A stretch of 64,000 nt of DNA, taken from NCBI GenBank assembly GCA_023205875.1, contig CP060754.1, positions 744,001-808,000 on the forward strand, written 5' to 3'. The notes below the pieces were generated by a model that was not told where the DNA came from, did no database searches, and saw nothing but the letters and a program-made list of their open reading frames with translations. The position numbers and the translations under genes were made by a program. The stretch is from Chloropicon primus (lineage: Eukaryota > Chlorophyta > Chloropicophyceae > Chloropicales > Chloropicaceae). Shown here piece after piece: positions 1 through 8,826 of the stretch (position 1 is the first letter of the stretch; every line of letters begins with the position of its first letter).

Positions 1-1532
1 TGTTCACCAAGGGCGCCCCCGAGACTGTCTTGGATAGATGCACGGACATGCTCGCGAACAGCGAGGGAAAGTCCCTCCCCCTGACGCAAGCAATGAAGAG
101 CCAGATCTTAAGCAAAGTGCAGCACTACGGGGAAAAGCAGGCCTTGAGGTGTTTAGCACTGGCGCTGAAGCCCATGCCGCAAGGGAAGCAGACCTTGAGC
201 GAGGGTGACGAGAGGGACCTCACCTTCCTGGGGATCGTCGGGATGATTGACCCACCAAGATCGGAGGTCCACAAGGCCTTGATGACGTGCAAAGCGGCGG
301 GCATAAGGGTCGTCATGATCACTGGGGACAACAAGTGCACGGCAGAAGCAATTGGATCGCAGATCGGGCTTTTCGATACAGTTGATGACGTGGTTCCCTA
401 CGGCACCTCGTTCACCGGGAAAGAATTCGACAAGAAGAGTCCGGCGGAGAGGGCTGAGATCGTGAAGGAGATCTCGGTCTTTTCTCGGGTCGAGCCATCG
501 CACAAGTCAAAGATCGTCGCGGAGCTGAAGAAGCAGGGCCACGTCGTTGCCATGACGGGGGACGGCGTGAACGATGCCCCTGCCCTGAGGAGTGCTGACA
601 TCGGAGTCGCCATGGGATCCGGGACCGCCGTTGCACGCCACGCGTCGGACATCGTCCTCACCGACGACAACTTCTCTTCCATTGTTCTTGCCGTCGGGGA
701 AGGCAGAGCAATTTATAACAACACCAAGCAGTTCATCCGCTACATGGTCTCCTCCAACATCGGCGAAGTGGTCTGCATCTTCATCGCCGCCGCCCTTGGA
801 ATTCCTGAGCCTCTCAACCCCATCCAGCTGCTCTGGGTGAACTTGGTCACGGATGGTCTGCCCGCGGTCGCGCTGGGCTTCAACAAGCCGGACAGGGACA
901 TCATGCAGGTCCGGCCGAGGAAGGTGAAGGACGCGATAGTCGATAGGTGGCTCCTAATCAGGTACCTCATCATCGGCTTGTACGTGGGCATAGTCACCAT
1001 CGTCGGCGAGATCTGGTGGTTTATGGCCTCGGACACTGGACCCAAGCTGTCCTGGAAGGCCTTGACGACCTTTGACGCTTGCGTGGAGGGGTCCCAGGAG
1101 TGGTCGTGCAACGTGTTTAAGGACAACAATGCCTCCACAATATCGATGTCTGTTCTGGTCGTGGTCGAGATGTTCAACGCCCTGAACGCTCTCAGCGAGA
1201 ACGGCAGCCTCCTGCGGCTACCCCCCTGGACCAACATGTGGTTGATCAGCGGAATCTCCGTGTCCATGCTCCTCCACGCCATGATTCTGTACTCGCCGGG
1301 CCTGGCGTCGATCTTCTCCGTGGTGCCTCTCACCTACTCGGAGTGGAAAGCTGTCATCGGGTTCTCCTTCCCGGTCATCGTCATGGACGAGGTCTTGAAG
1401 TTCATCACGAGGAACTTCATGATGTACCCGGGGCAGCCGAACTTGTTCAACAGACTGGTCACCAGGATCCCACTGCTGTACAAGCTCATCTCCCGCAACC
1501 AACCCGAAAAGGAGAGAAGCTTCACGGTGTGA
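1..1532 (+). CDS. SERCA-type Ca2+-transporting P-type ATPase, C-terminal half (cut by window start)
   Basis: This is the C-terminal ~509 residues of a P-type IIA calcium pump that moves cytosolic Ca2+ into the ER or a related store. The frame is already open at base 3 and begins FTKGAPE, the nucleotide-binding KGAPE motif, so the N-terminal transport helices, actuator domain and phosphorylated DKTGT site lie outside the window. The hinge motif TGDGVNDAPAL is encoded near bases 555-587, followed by the GSGTAVARHASDIVL stretch and C-terminal membrane helices with the PLNPIQLLWVNLVTDGLPA segment typical of SERCA. It ends TGA at 1530-1532 without an obvious ER-retrieval tail. No intron is seen in this part. 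Family assignment is firm; the exact organelle is inferred. Confidence 0.95.
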   Translation, partial: FTKGAPETVLDRCTDMLANSEGKSLPLTQAMKSQILSKVQHYGEKQALRCLALALKPMPQGKQTLSEGDERDLTFLGIVGMIDPPRSEVHKALMTCKAAGIRVVMITGDNKCTAEAIGSQIGLFDTVDDVVPYGTSFTGKEFDKKSPAERAEIVKEISVFSRVEPSHKSKIVAELKKQGHVVAMTGDGVNDAPALRSADIGVAMGSGTAVARHASDIVLTDDNFSSIVLAVGEGRAIYNNTKQFIRYMVSSNIGEVVCIFIAAALGIPEPLNPIQLLWVNLVTDGLPAVALGFNKPDRDIMQVRPRKVKDAIVDRWLLIRYLIIGLYVGIVTIVGEIWWFMASDTGPKLSWKALTTFDACVEGSQEWSCNVFKDNNASTISMSVLVVVEMFNALNALSENGSLLRLPPWTNMWLISGISVSMLLHAMILYSPGLASIFSVVPLTYSEWKAVIGFSFPVIVMDEVLKFITRNFMMYPGQPNLFNRLVTRIPLLYKLISRNQPEKERSFTV

Positions 1533-1590
1533 TGATTGGTGGTGGTGGTGGTGGTGATGATTGGCAATCCTTGTTGTAATTTATTGTGTT

Positions 1591-1764
1591 TTGTTTAACC
1601 GGAGCTCTTCCAGGGTGTAAGACCTCTTGGGAACGAGCCTCGCACCCCCGAAGCCTTCCAGCACCCCCGCCTTCTTCAGCTCCCTCGCCAGTTCGGTCGC
1701 CGTGCCCCTCCGGCCCGCATCGACCTCTGCCTGGATCCTCTGCGCGGAGACCCCCTGTCCGCCT
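1591..1764 (-). repeat. Inverted copy of an exon fragment of the VIR3-like gene at 44.4 kb
   Basis: Read on the minus strand, this 173-174 bp matches bases 44412-44586 of the VIR3-like coding region. By eye I count one substitution (T for C near 1596) and one missing base in the run near 1751-1756. The source segment encodes about 58 residues (ADKGVSAQRI... to ...EELRLNK). Similarity stops abruptly at both ends. It fills most of the gap between the SERCA stop and the OPR start and is not an intact gene. See findings. Confidence 0.93.
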
Positions 1765-1843
1765 TTGCCTTTGCCATGTGATCCTCAATCGTTTGGATGA
1801 GGCACTTTTTGGACGGGCTGGGACTTTGGGACGAAGGAGAAGG

Positions 1844-3151
1844 ATGAACGCGACGGCCACGAGCCGCTTGGTGGAGCGGAGGACTGCGGGGGGCTTGAAG
1901 CAGGCGCCCCGGGCGACGTCCTCCGCCCCCGTCTTCGTGAGGAAAGCCCCGAAACGACTGGTCGTCTCCACGAGGGCGACGCAACCGAATGCCCCGAGGA
2001 GGGTGGGGAGGGAGGGCGAGAGGAGGAGGGGCCCGCCAGGGGGTGGCAGGGGCCGCGGCGGGGGCAGGCTCTACGGGAAGAACCTTCAGAACGGCATCAA
2101 AGGGGCGGGGAGCGTGGAGGAGATACTCGAGATGGTGGCGGAAAGCGAGGACTTTCTTGACCATATCCACACCTGCACGGCGATGTACAAGATGGCGAAG
2201 CTCATGCAGGGCGAGCGCAGGTCACGAGGGGGTCAGAACGGGAGGGACGGCGAGAGCCGCGCCCTGCTGGAGGATCCGCGCTTTCTGATCCTCAAGAAGT
2301 CGATAGAGAGCCAGATAAACAAGTTCGACAGCTGGGCCACCGCGAACCTTCTCTACTCTTTCGCCCTCATGAGGTGCAACCCCGGGTTCTCCCTCTTGGA
2401 CCTTTTGACCGGGCACGCGGTCTCGCTCGGCAGCCTCTTGTCCACGGTCGACGTGTCCAACGCCTTCTGGGCTTTTTCGCAGCTCAAGTACAAGCCCCAC
2501 CCGGACGTGCTGCACAACCTCTGGGAGGTGGCGGTCCTCAACATCTCTGTCGCGGACATCAGGTCTATCGCGGGCCTGCTGGAGTCGGCAGTCAAGACAG
2601 GTCACAAGCCTTCCAAGCCATCGCTGGTCACGATAAGCGAGCGCATTTTGGATAGCTGGGACTCGGTATCCGCGAGGGAAGCAGCCACCGTCTTCATATC
2701 CTTCGTGCGCCTTGGTTTCGTGCCTCCGCCCGAACTGCTGGACGCCGTGGACTCGAAGATGCAAGACAATTTCGGTGAGTTTTCGAACAGGGATGTGGCG
2801 ATATGCCTGTCCGCGTTTCGGCTAGCAAAGCACAAGCCCGGCGAGAGACTCCTGGCGGTGATTCTCAGAAAGGTGAACACCAGCTTTGAGGACTTTAAGG
2901 ACAGGGACATTGTCCAAATCTTGTACTCGTTGGCGAAGATGAACGTCGACCCAGGCGTGAAGAACCTCGATCGGTGTGCCAACATGATGGTCTGCTACCC
3001 GAAGACCTGCACAGCGGAGGGCAGCCTCCGCATTTTGGAAGCTTATGTCAACACCGGGTACGAGCCCGCCGAGGAATTCATCGCGCTGGTGAAGCAGAAG
3101 AACAAAAAGACCAACGCTCGCAGTGGCCAGATCTTGAGGCACAAGTTCTGA
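1844..3151 (+). CDS. OPR-like helical-repeat protein, probably a chloroplast RNA-binding factor
   Basis: The protein has 435 residues, starting at the ATG at 1844 (MNATATSRLVERR). The frame is open further upstream, but that part is the inverted VIR3 copy and not real protein. The first ~75 residues are rich in Arg, Ser, Thr and Ala with few acids, as expected for an organelle transit peptide. The body carries five or six degenerate ~38-residue helical repeats with cores such as ATANLLYSFALMRCNP, DVSNAFWAFSQLKYKP and DVAICLSAFRLAKHKP. This matches octotricopeptide repeats, which bind organelle RNAs in green algae and control maturation or translation. The target RNA is unknown. No introns. 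Confidence 0.75.
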   Translation: MNATATSRLVERRTAGGLKQAPRATSSAPVFVRKAPKRLVVSTRATQPNAPRRVGREGERRRGPPGGGRGRGGGRLYGKNLQNGIKGAGSVEEILEMVAESEDFLDHIHTCTAMYKMAKLMQGERRSRGGQNGRDGESRALLEDPRFLILKKSIESQINKFDSWATANLLYSFALMRCNPGFSLLDLLTGHAVSLGSLLSTVDVSNAFWAFSQLKYKPHPDVLHNLWEVAVLNISVADIRSIAGLLESAVKTGHKPSKPSLVTISERILDSWDSVSAREAATVFISFVRLGFVPPPELLDAVDSKMQDNFGEFSNRDVAICLSAFRLAKHKPGERLLAVILRKVNTSFEDFKDRDIVQILYSLAKMNVDPGVKNLDRCANMMVCYPKTCTAEGSLRILEAYVNTGYEPAEEFIALVKQKNKKTNARSGQILRHKF

Positions 3152-3271
3152 AGGGAACTTGTAGGTGATATCAATAATCAAAATGTTTTTTACAAAAATG
3201 CCAAGGCTGGCATCTGGGTTCGTCGTGTAGCATATCTTCCAGGGATTTTTCAGCGACAAACGACAAGCTTC

Positions 3272-4327
3272 TCACTTTTTTCCCTTGGCCTGCGAGTGCA
3301 AGAACACCGCGACTGTGACCACACCAGATCCCAGCATGAAAGGAAGGCTCAGCTCGAACCCGAAGAGTGGGATTGAGATCAAAGTCGTGAGAAGCATTGC
3401 CACGGAGGTGGAGTACACCTTGGTGATGTTGTTTGCGTACTTCATCACCATGGACACCGCGAGCCCAGAGAGCGCGTGGTTCATGATCATCGTGAAGGTG
3501 ATCCCACTGTACCCGTGGAAGAAACCCTTCTCCATGACCTGGCTGTTGTCGTACATCAAGATCGCCATCAGGTTGAAAACTATGCCGAAGCTGTAGAGGT
3601 AAAAGTTCTGAACGTTGATGCTCCTTTGGGGTCTCTTCTTGATGATCATCTCGGTGTACACGCCCGCCGCCCCACTCAACAAGGCCATCACGATGGCCAA
3701 GAACACTCCCATCGTCGGAGTTGACAGCACATTATCTGATTGCGTGTTCAGCTGGGAGGTGGTGCAGCCCAAGGTCAGCAGAATCAGCGCGCTCCACTGG
3801 ATGCTGTTCAGCTTCTTCTTCAAAAATATTCTATACAAGATACCGGTCGTGATGATGTTCAAGTTTTTCAGGACCTGGTACGAAGGAGGGTCCACATACA
3901 AGAATATGACGTACTGCATGAGGTTCTTGATGAGGTACAGCAGCGCTGGCACGGGGAAGACCCAGATCTCTTTCAGCGTCGTTACAAGCGTATTGTCCTC
4001 TGTGACTCCCACGGTGTTCCACTGCCTCATCAGGAAGAGCAGGGATATCACGCACTTGGTGATCTCCACCATGCAGTTGGCAGACATGACGCTGTACTCG
4101 AATTTCCCCCCCTGCTTCGAGACGGCGATCAAAAGCCCTTGCGAACTCGTCAAGACCGTCAGGGCAATGACCACCATAGTTTTCCTCGTGAACTCTTGGG
4201 CAGCCTCGCCAATGGTCTTCTCTGGGAGGGGCTTCTCCTGTGACTCCACATCCTTCGACATGACCGAGCTGCTAGAGTGGTTCTGCTCCTCTATCTCGTT
4301 CCGGAGCTTGGCGTACTTGCTCGTCAT
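3272..4327 (-). CDS. Nucleotide-sugar transporter (UDP-galactose/CMP-sialic acid transporter family)
   Basis: A 351-residue multi-span membrane protein of the SLC35A-type drug/metabolite transporter superfamily, expected in the Golgi membrane as a nucleotide-sugar/nucleotide monophosphate antiporter. The first ATG in frame is at 4327 (MTSKYAKLRNEIEEQ). About 55 residues of charged cytosolic N-terminus precede roughly ten hydrophobic helices. Family motifs include the stretch DPPSYQVLKNLNIITTGILY and the later GAAGVYTEMIIKK and NVQNFYLYSFGI. It ends SQAKGKK, a lysine-rich tail. The substrate cannot be read from sequence. It converges with the OPR gene (120 bp between stops) and diverges from the coiled-coil gene at 4810. 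Confidence 0.9.
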   Translation of the reverse strand: MTSKYAKLRNEIEEQNHSSSSVMSKDVESQEKPLPEKTIGEAAQEFTRKTMVVIALTVLTSSQGLLIAVSKQGGKFEYSVMSANCMVEITKCVISLLFLMRQWNTVGVTEDNTLVTTLKEIWVFPVPALLYLIKNLMQYVIFLYVDPPSYQVLKNLNIITTGILYRIFLKKKLNSIQWSALILLTLGCTTSQLNTQSDNVLSTPTMGVFLAIVMALLSGAAGVYTEMIIKKRPQRSINVQNFYLYSFGIVFNLMAILMYDNSQVMEKGFFHGYSGITFTMIMNHALSGLAVSMVMKYANNITKVYSTSVAMLLTTLISIPLFGFELSLPFMLGSGVVTVAVFLHSQAKGKK

Positions 4328-4809
4328 TTTTCCTGCCAAGCCTAGCTCCAGTCCCTCCGTCTATTCGTCAATATTCGCGCGAGCCTTGGTCCGAAAAGAC
4401 ACAAGACTCCACAAGTCCCAGCACCGACTGCTTTTCCCACGCCCTTTCCTCTCGCCCCCTCCACTCGTCCCTCAAGGACCCCTCTCTTCCCTAGCTCTTC
4501 AGCGCTCCTCCATGGATGCTCGCAGATCTCACAGCACGCCGAGCCAATGCCAAAGGCAGAGAGGAAAGGAAAGGAAAGGAAAGGAAAGGCTGCCTCCTCT
4601 CCCTCTCTCCTCTCTTGCTTGGGATTAAGGGGATTCAAGCCCCCTGTTGGAGGCGTGCAACCTTGCCAAGGACAATTGACGTCTATTATGGAAGCGAAGT
4701 GAAATGCTCTCTCCTCCCCTCTCTCCTCCCAAGGGCCAAGGCCAGGCAGGGCCTTGGCTGCTTGTCCTTGGGATCAACTTTGAATTGCGCAGGGCGGGGG
4801 GTCGTGAAG
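4328..4809. promoter_or_regulatory. Divergent intergenic region with an AAAGG tandem tract
   Basis: This 482-bp gap separates the minus-strand nucleotide-sugar transporter from the plus-strand coiled-coil gene, so it should hold both promoters. Bases ~4562-4590 are a purine tract of about five AAAGG units. In-frame coding potential continues upstream of 4810, but its composition looks like leader sequence. No other motif was recognised. Confidence 0.5.
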
Positions 4810-7248
4810 ATGGAAGACGCGGTGGAGGGAGTGAGGGAGGATGGGGAGGCCTCGGAGACCGTGGAGGCGGTGGCCAAAGAGGAAACGCCGAGGGAGGGAG
4901 AAGAGGGCCCGGAGAAGAGGGTCGGGTTCAGAGGCTGGCTTCGGGGAACGGCACAGAAGGGTGTTGGAGTGGTGAACAACGTGATATGGACAGCAGGTAA
5001 TGCGAAGGCCCTGGCCGGCCAGGGCTTGTCGCAGGTCTTGCACCGCGGGAACGCGGGCTTCAAGGACTACCTGAGCCTAGCAGCGCACCTGGAAAACCTG
5101 ATTCAAGCCGATAAGGGGAAAGCGAGGATAGAGTCCGTGCACTACCTTTCGGACATACTCAAGTACGTGGCCCCGAATTACGAGTCTCTGGCCCAGACAG
5201 AAGCGCCCCATGCGAGTCGCTTGAGCACGGGGGAGGCAGGGCCCCCTGTGTTGAACATTGACGCGGGGGCAGCCTCGGGATCCCCCTTGGCCTCGCCCAG
5301 AAAGAAGGCATCCGAGGAAGTGAAGGAGGAAGAGAGGTTGTCGGAGCCACCAGTGAGCCTCGAGGACAACCCGCTCAAGTCTTTGGCGAGCGTCTCCGTT
5401 CCCGCTCGAGACATGCCGGACAGCACGGTGGAAGCCGACAAAGGAAAGAACCTTCAAGGGGTGCGAGAAGTGTTCTTGTCGTCGAAGGCATTGGAGCTGG
5501 CGGGGTTGGCCCTGATGAAATGCAAACCTGCGAGCGAGTGGGAGAACGTGGCGTACCGCGACCTGTTCGTGACGAGCGTGCTCCTGGATCCACAGTCGAA
5601 GGACTTTTACTGCGAGTGCCTCTTGAAGACTGCTTGCAAGATCTCAGAGGTGTGGGAGACGCTTCACATGCAATCCAACGAGGGGAATGACTCGAGCGCC
5701 ATCAAGGAGGTCGTAGAAAAGCTGATGGAAATCGTTTGCGAGACTCTGTGCGAGCTCAAGTTCGACTCGAGTGTCGAGAACATTCGCAGGAGGATTGACG
5801 ACCTGGTGAGAGAGAAACCAAAGTCGGAGGCCTCTCCTGGCAAGATAGATCCTTTCGTGAAGGAAAAGGATGCTGTAAGGATAGCGAGGGAGCTCTGTGA
5901 CTTGGTCGAGGAGCAACAGAGGCTCGTGGAGAGTCTGAGAAAGAAAGACACGAGCACGTGGGAGGAAACCCAGAAATTTTTGACCGTGAAGACCATCGAA
6001 TTCACCGACGATCTGTCCGCAAAGTCCTGTCAGATCAAAGAGACGGCCGACCAAAAGAGCAAGGCTCAAAAGTACCGCGAGACGAAGCTGGATGGCCTGA
6101 CTGGATCCCTGGACAGCGCCACGAAGAAGCGCGAAGATCTGATGGGCAGGGAGGAGGAGCTCCTGAAAGAGCTTGAAACGGTGAGGTCTGATATTTCCAA
6201 GGAAAGCTCACACATCAATGACCTGAGCGAGGAAATCAAACTCGTGGAGGAGTCCTCCGCTGAGGTCATAGGGTCCCTGACCTTCGCCGAGTCGGAGCTT
6301 AAAGTGAAGCACAACATTCTCGCAGCGTCCCTCAAAGCCATGGACTCTGTTCAGGACTTCTTTTCCGAATACACCAAGAAAGAAACGGGATGGAGTGAGA
6401 GCCACGTGAAGGCCTTGGTGGGCATGGCTAACTCAGACAGTCACCAATCAGCCGGACGCCTGTTCAGGGTCTGCGTCTCCCACCTTGAGTTGTGCGTGCA
6501 GGAAGGAGACAGGGTGCTCAAGAAGATCAAGTTCTGTGACACGGAATTGAAGACTATGCGCGAACGAGCCATACAGATGCAAACCCTCGGTTTGATGGAT
6601 GGTGAAGAGGAAGAGGAATTCCAGGACGCGCCGCAAGACTTTTCGTTTGTTGAGGAAGGTCTCGCTCGGATACAGGCTCAGCACGACAAGGCCACGGCTC
6701 AGCTTGAGACTGTGATTGACGACGGATTGAAGACTCAGGCTATTCTGGACTCGGAAGGCATCAGGGACACCAACAACGTGAAGCTGAGGATGTTGATCGA
6801 CAGAATGAACGATTTTGCTGAATACTTGAGGGATGCAAAGGGAGCGTGCCCTCCAGCAGATCAGGTCGAGCCAACAGGTCCCTCCACGTCTTCTGACGGG
6901 GCTCCAACGGCTGTCGAGGCGGAAGAGGCGAGCGGGGCGCTGCTCGAGGATGTAAAAGCAGACGAAAACAATGCAGAGGAATACATTGAATACCTGGAGC
7001 AAAAACTGAATCCAGGCGACAGTGATCCAGGCGAATACCAGGTGATGCTGAACAGCGAAGAGGACAACGCTGCGGATGAGCTCGACCAAGACGTCGTCGC
7101 AGACTTGGACGTGGACGAGCCCGAGCCAGTCCCTGTTGAGCAGCAGGAAAGTGCAGCCGAGCAGCAGGAAGGTGCAGCCGAAGGAGAAAAACCAGTTGAG
7201 GGAGAGGTGCAAGAGGAAGGAGGAGAGACCTCAGACAAGGACGAATAA
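4810..7248 (+). CDS. Large coiled-coil protein of unknown function with acidic tail
   Basis: An 812-residue intronless protein that I do not recognise. I chose the ATG at 4810 (MEDAVEGVREDGE); the frame stays open to an earlier ATG at 4516, but the intervening sequence includes the AAAGG tract and looks untranslated. Residues ~40-120 form a possible globular part (RVGFRGWLRGTAQKGVGVV). A Ser/Pro-rich linker follows, then long heptad-like helices over roughly residues 220-670, and a very Glu/Asp/Gln-rich tail with a QQESAAEQQEGAAEGE repeat. No signal peptide or membrane helix. A structural or tethering role is possible but speculative. Confidence 0.8.
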   Translation: MEDAVEGVREDGEASETVEAVAKEETPREGEEGPEKRVGFRGWLRGTAQKGVGVVNNVIWTAGNAKALAGQGLSQVLHRGNAGFKDYLSLAAHLENLIQADKGKARIESVHYLSDILKYVAPNYESLAQTEAPHASRLSTGEAGPPVLNIDAGAASGSPLASPRKKASEEVKEEERLSEPPVSLEDNPLKSLASVSVPARDMPDSTVEADKGKNLQGVREVFLSSKALELAGLALMKCKPASEWENVAYRDLFVTSVLLDPQSKDFYCECLLKTACKISEVWETLHMQSNEGNDSSAIKEVVEKLMEIVCETLCELKFDSSVENIRRRIDDLVREKPKSEASPGKIDPFVKEKDAVRIARELCDLVEEQQRLVESLRKKDTSTWEETQKFLTVKTIEFTDDLSAKSCQIKETADQKSKAQKYRETKLDGLTGSLDSATKKREDLMGREEELLKELETVRSDISKESSHINDLSEEIKLVEESSAEVIGSLTFAESELKVKHNILAASLKAMDSVQDFFSEYTKKETGWSESHVKALVGMANSDSHQSAGRLFRVCVSHLELCVQEGDRVLKKIKFCDTELKTMRERAIQMQTLGLMDGEEEEEFQDAPQDFSFVEEGLARIQAQHDKATAQLETVIDDGLKTQAILDSEGIRDTNNVKLRMLIDRMNDFAEYLRDAKGACPPADQVEPTGPSTSSDGAPTAVEAEEASGALLEDVKADENNAEEYIEYLEQKLNPGDSDPGEYQVMLNSEEDNAADELDQDVVADLDVDEPEPVPVEQQESAAEQQEGAAEGEKPVEGEVQEEGGETSDKDE

Positions 7249-7294
7249 GGGAAGGGCATGATACATTAAAATAATGGTAACATGACGTATGATT

Positions 7295-8476
7295 TTAACA
7301 TGACGAGTCAGGTTCGGTGGCCAATTTCGTCAGGTCGTTCAGGCTTAGAGCGACCACAATTTTGCCGTTGCCTTGGCTGGTTCTGACAATGTTGTACCTG
7401 TAGATGATCTCTTCTGGACCATGGAAGCCAATTGTATCCTCATATTCTTTGGAGCATTTCCCCAGAATTTGTTTCATGTCAGAAGAGTTGTAATTTACAA
7501 GTCCGCGTGCTATCTCGTTCTCGTGCAGGTCCAAAATTTTGACCGCGTCCTGGGTACTGAAGGCCCCGTTAATCGAGACAATCCCCGCGGCGAACAGAGA
7601 CTTTCTGTCCATCACGGCTTTCGCCGCCCCGTTGTCCACCGTAATGGACCCTTTTGGTGACACACTGAGAATCCATTTCTTCGTGGGCTTGGGCGGGCGC
7701 TCACTGATCGCCATGATGCACGTCCCGAAGCTCCTGTCCCCCTGCACCATACACATGATCCGCTCGGGGTGACTCGAGGAGCAGATCGCCGTGTTGCACC
7801 CAGCAGCAGAAGCCAGGTGCGCCGCGGTGAGTTTGGTAGCCATGCCCCCGGTCCCGTACTTGCTTCCACACCCGTCAGTGCTGACGGACAGAGTGTTCAG
7901 ATCCTCCACCACCGGGATGGGCTTGGCGCTCGGGTCGCTGTTCGGGTTAGCTGTGTACAGGGCGTCCACGTCCGTGAGCAGAAAAAGCCAGTCCGCTCCG
8001 ATCATGATGGCGACCTGGGCGGAGAGGGAGTCGTTGTCGCCGAAACGGAGCTCCGTCGTCGCAACCGTGTCGTTCTCGTTCACCACGGGGATGACCTTCA
8101 TCTGAAGGAGCTCCTCGAAGGTGGAAGAAGCGTTCTTGTACTGGGACCTGCTCGCGATGTTGTCCAAGGTCAGCAGCACCTGGGCCGATGGTTGGCCCAG
8201 CGCCGAGAACACGTCGTCGTACTGTCTCATGATGCTCCCTTGGCCTATGGCCGCCAGCGCCTGCTTGTGGGACAGCCTTGTCACGTCCTTCCGGTCTATC
8301 CCGAGCCTCTGGCACCCCGCCCCCACGGCCCCGCTGCTCACGAGAACGATTTGCACGCCCTCCGCCACCAAGTCCACCAACGTCTCGCATATTTTGCAGA
8401 GGCTCGACAGTTGCAGCGTTCCCCTCTTGTCGTCGATGAGCGAGCTCGTCCCCACCTTCACCACCACGCGCGTCAT
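7295..8476 (-). CDS. Glutamate 5-kinase with C-terminal PUA domain
   Basis: 393 residues. It phosphorylates L-glutamate with ATP to gamma-glutamyl phosphate, the first step of proline synthesis. The amino-acid kinase domain starts at once (MTRVVVKVGTSSL) and carries SSGAVGAG, NENDTVAT, a DVDALY aspartate and GTGGMATKLTAAHLA. The C-terminal ~100 residues are a PUA domain (KGSITVDNGAAKAV... RGLVNY). There is no fused gamma-glutamyl phosphate reductase, unlike land-plant and animal P5CS. There is no transit peptide, so the enzyme is probably cytosolic. Stops of this gene and the coiled-coil gene face each other only 46 bp apart. Confidence 0.95.
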   Translation of the reverse strand: MTRVVVKVGTSSLIDDKRGTLQLSSLCKICETLVDLVAEGVQIVLVSSGAVGAGCQRLGIDRKDVTRLSHKQALAAIGQGSIMRQYDDVFSALGQPSAQVLLTLDNIASRSQYKNASSTFEELLQMKVIPVVNENDTVATTELRFGDNDSLSAQVAIMIGADWLFLLTDVDALYTANPNSDPSAKPIPVVEDLNTLSVSTDGCGSKYGTGGMATKLTAAHLASAAGCNTAICSSSHPERIMCMVQGDRSFGTCIMAISERPPKPTKKWILSVSPKGSITVDNGAAKAVMDRKSLFAAGIVSINGAFSTQDAVKILDLHENEIARGLVNYNSSDMKQILGKCSKEYEDTIGFHGPEEIIYRYNIVRTSQGNGKIVVALSLNDLTKLATEPDSSC

Positions 8477-8826
8477 CCCGTCAACCAGTCTGTGTCGGTG
8501 TGCACGTGCCTCCCTCCCTTCCGTCCTCGCTTTCCCTGAAACGAAAGGAAAAAACGATGATCATGCACCCCCGTGATGGGGCCTCACCATGCCTCTCCTT
8601 CAATGGAAGTGGAAGTGCCCGGGCAATCGCGTAAAGAAGGATGACGGCGCGCTGAAAGGTTCAGCCTGAAACGCGAGGCCGCGGTCGACGAGGCTCTTCG
8701 AGGCTGCGAGACAACGACGATGTGCCCAACCACCTTCTGAGCACCTCTAATAATAATTCTTATAAATATCGAAAAAATGCGTTAATCTATGGCGGGCTCC
8801 CCCAAGGGCGCTTCACTCACAACTCT
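8477..8826. other. Intergenic region upstream of glutamate 5-kinase
   Basis: 350 bp between the minus-strand kinase start and the minus-strand Sec14-like stop. Bases ~8748-8790 are strongly A/T-rich (including AATAATAATTCTTATAAAT), in line with a 3' end or a promoter. I see no gene or RNA motif here. Confidence 0.4.

Noticed and set aside
1586-1843. N-terminal extension of the OPR protein upstream of 1844
   Set aside because: The extra residues are a translation of the inverted VIR3-gene copy in the wrong sense, so the OPR start was placed at the ATG at 1844.
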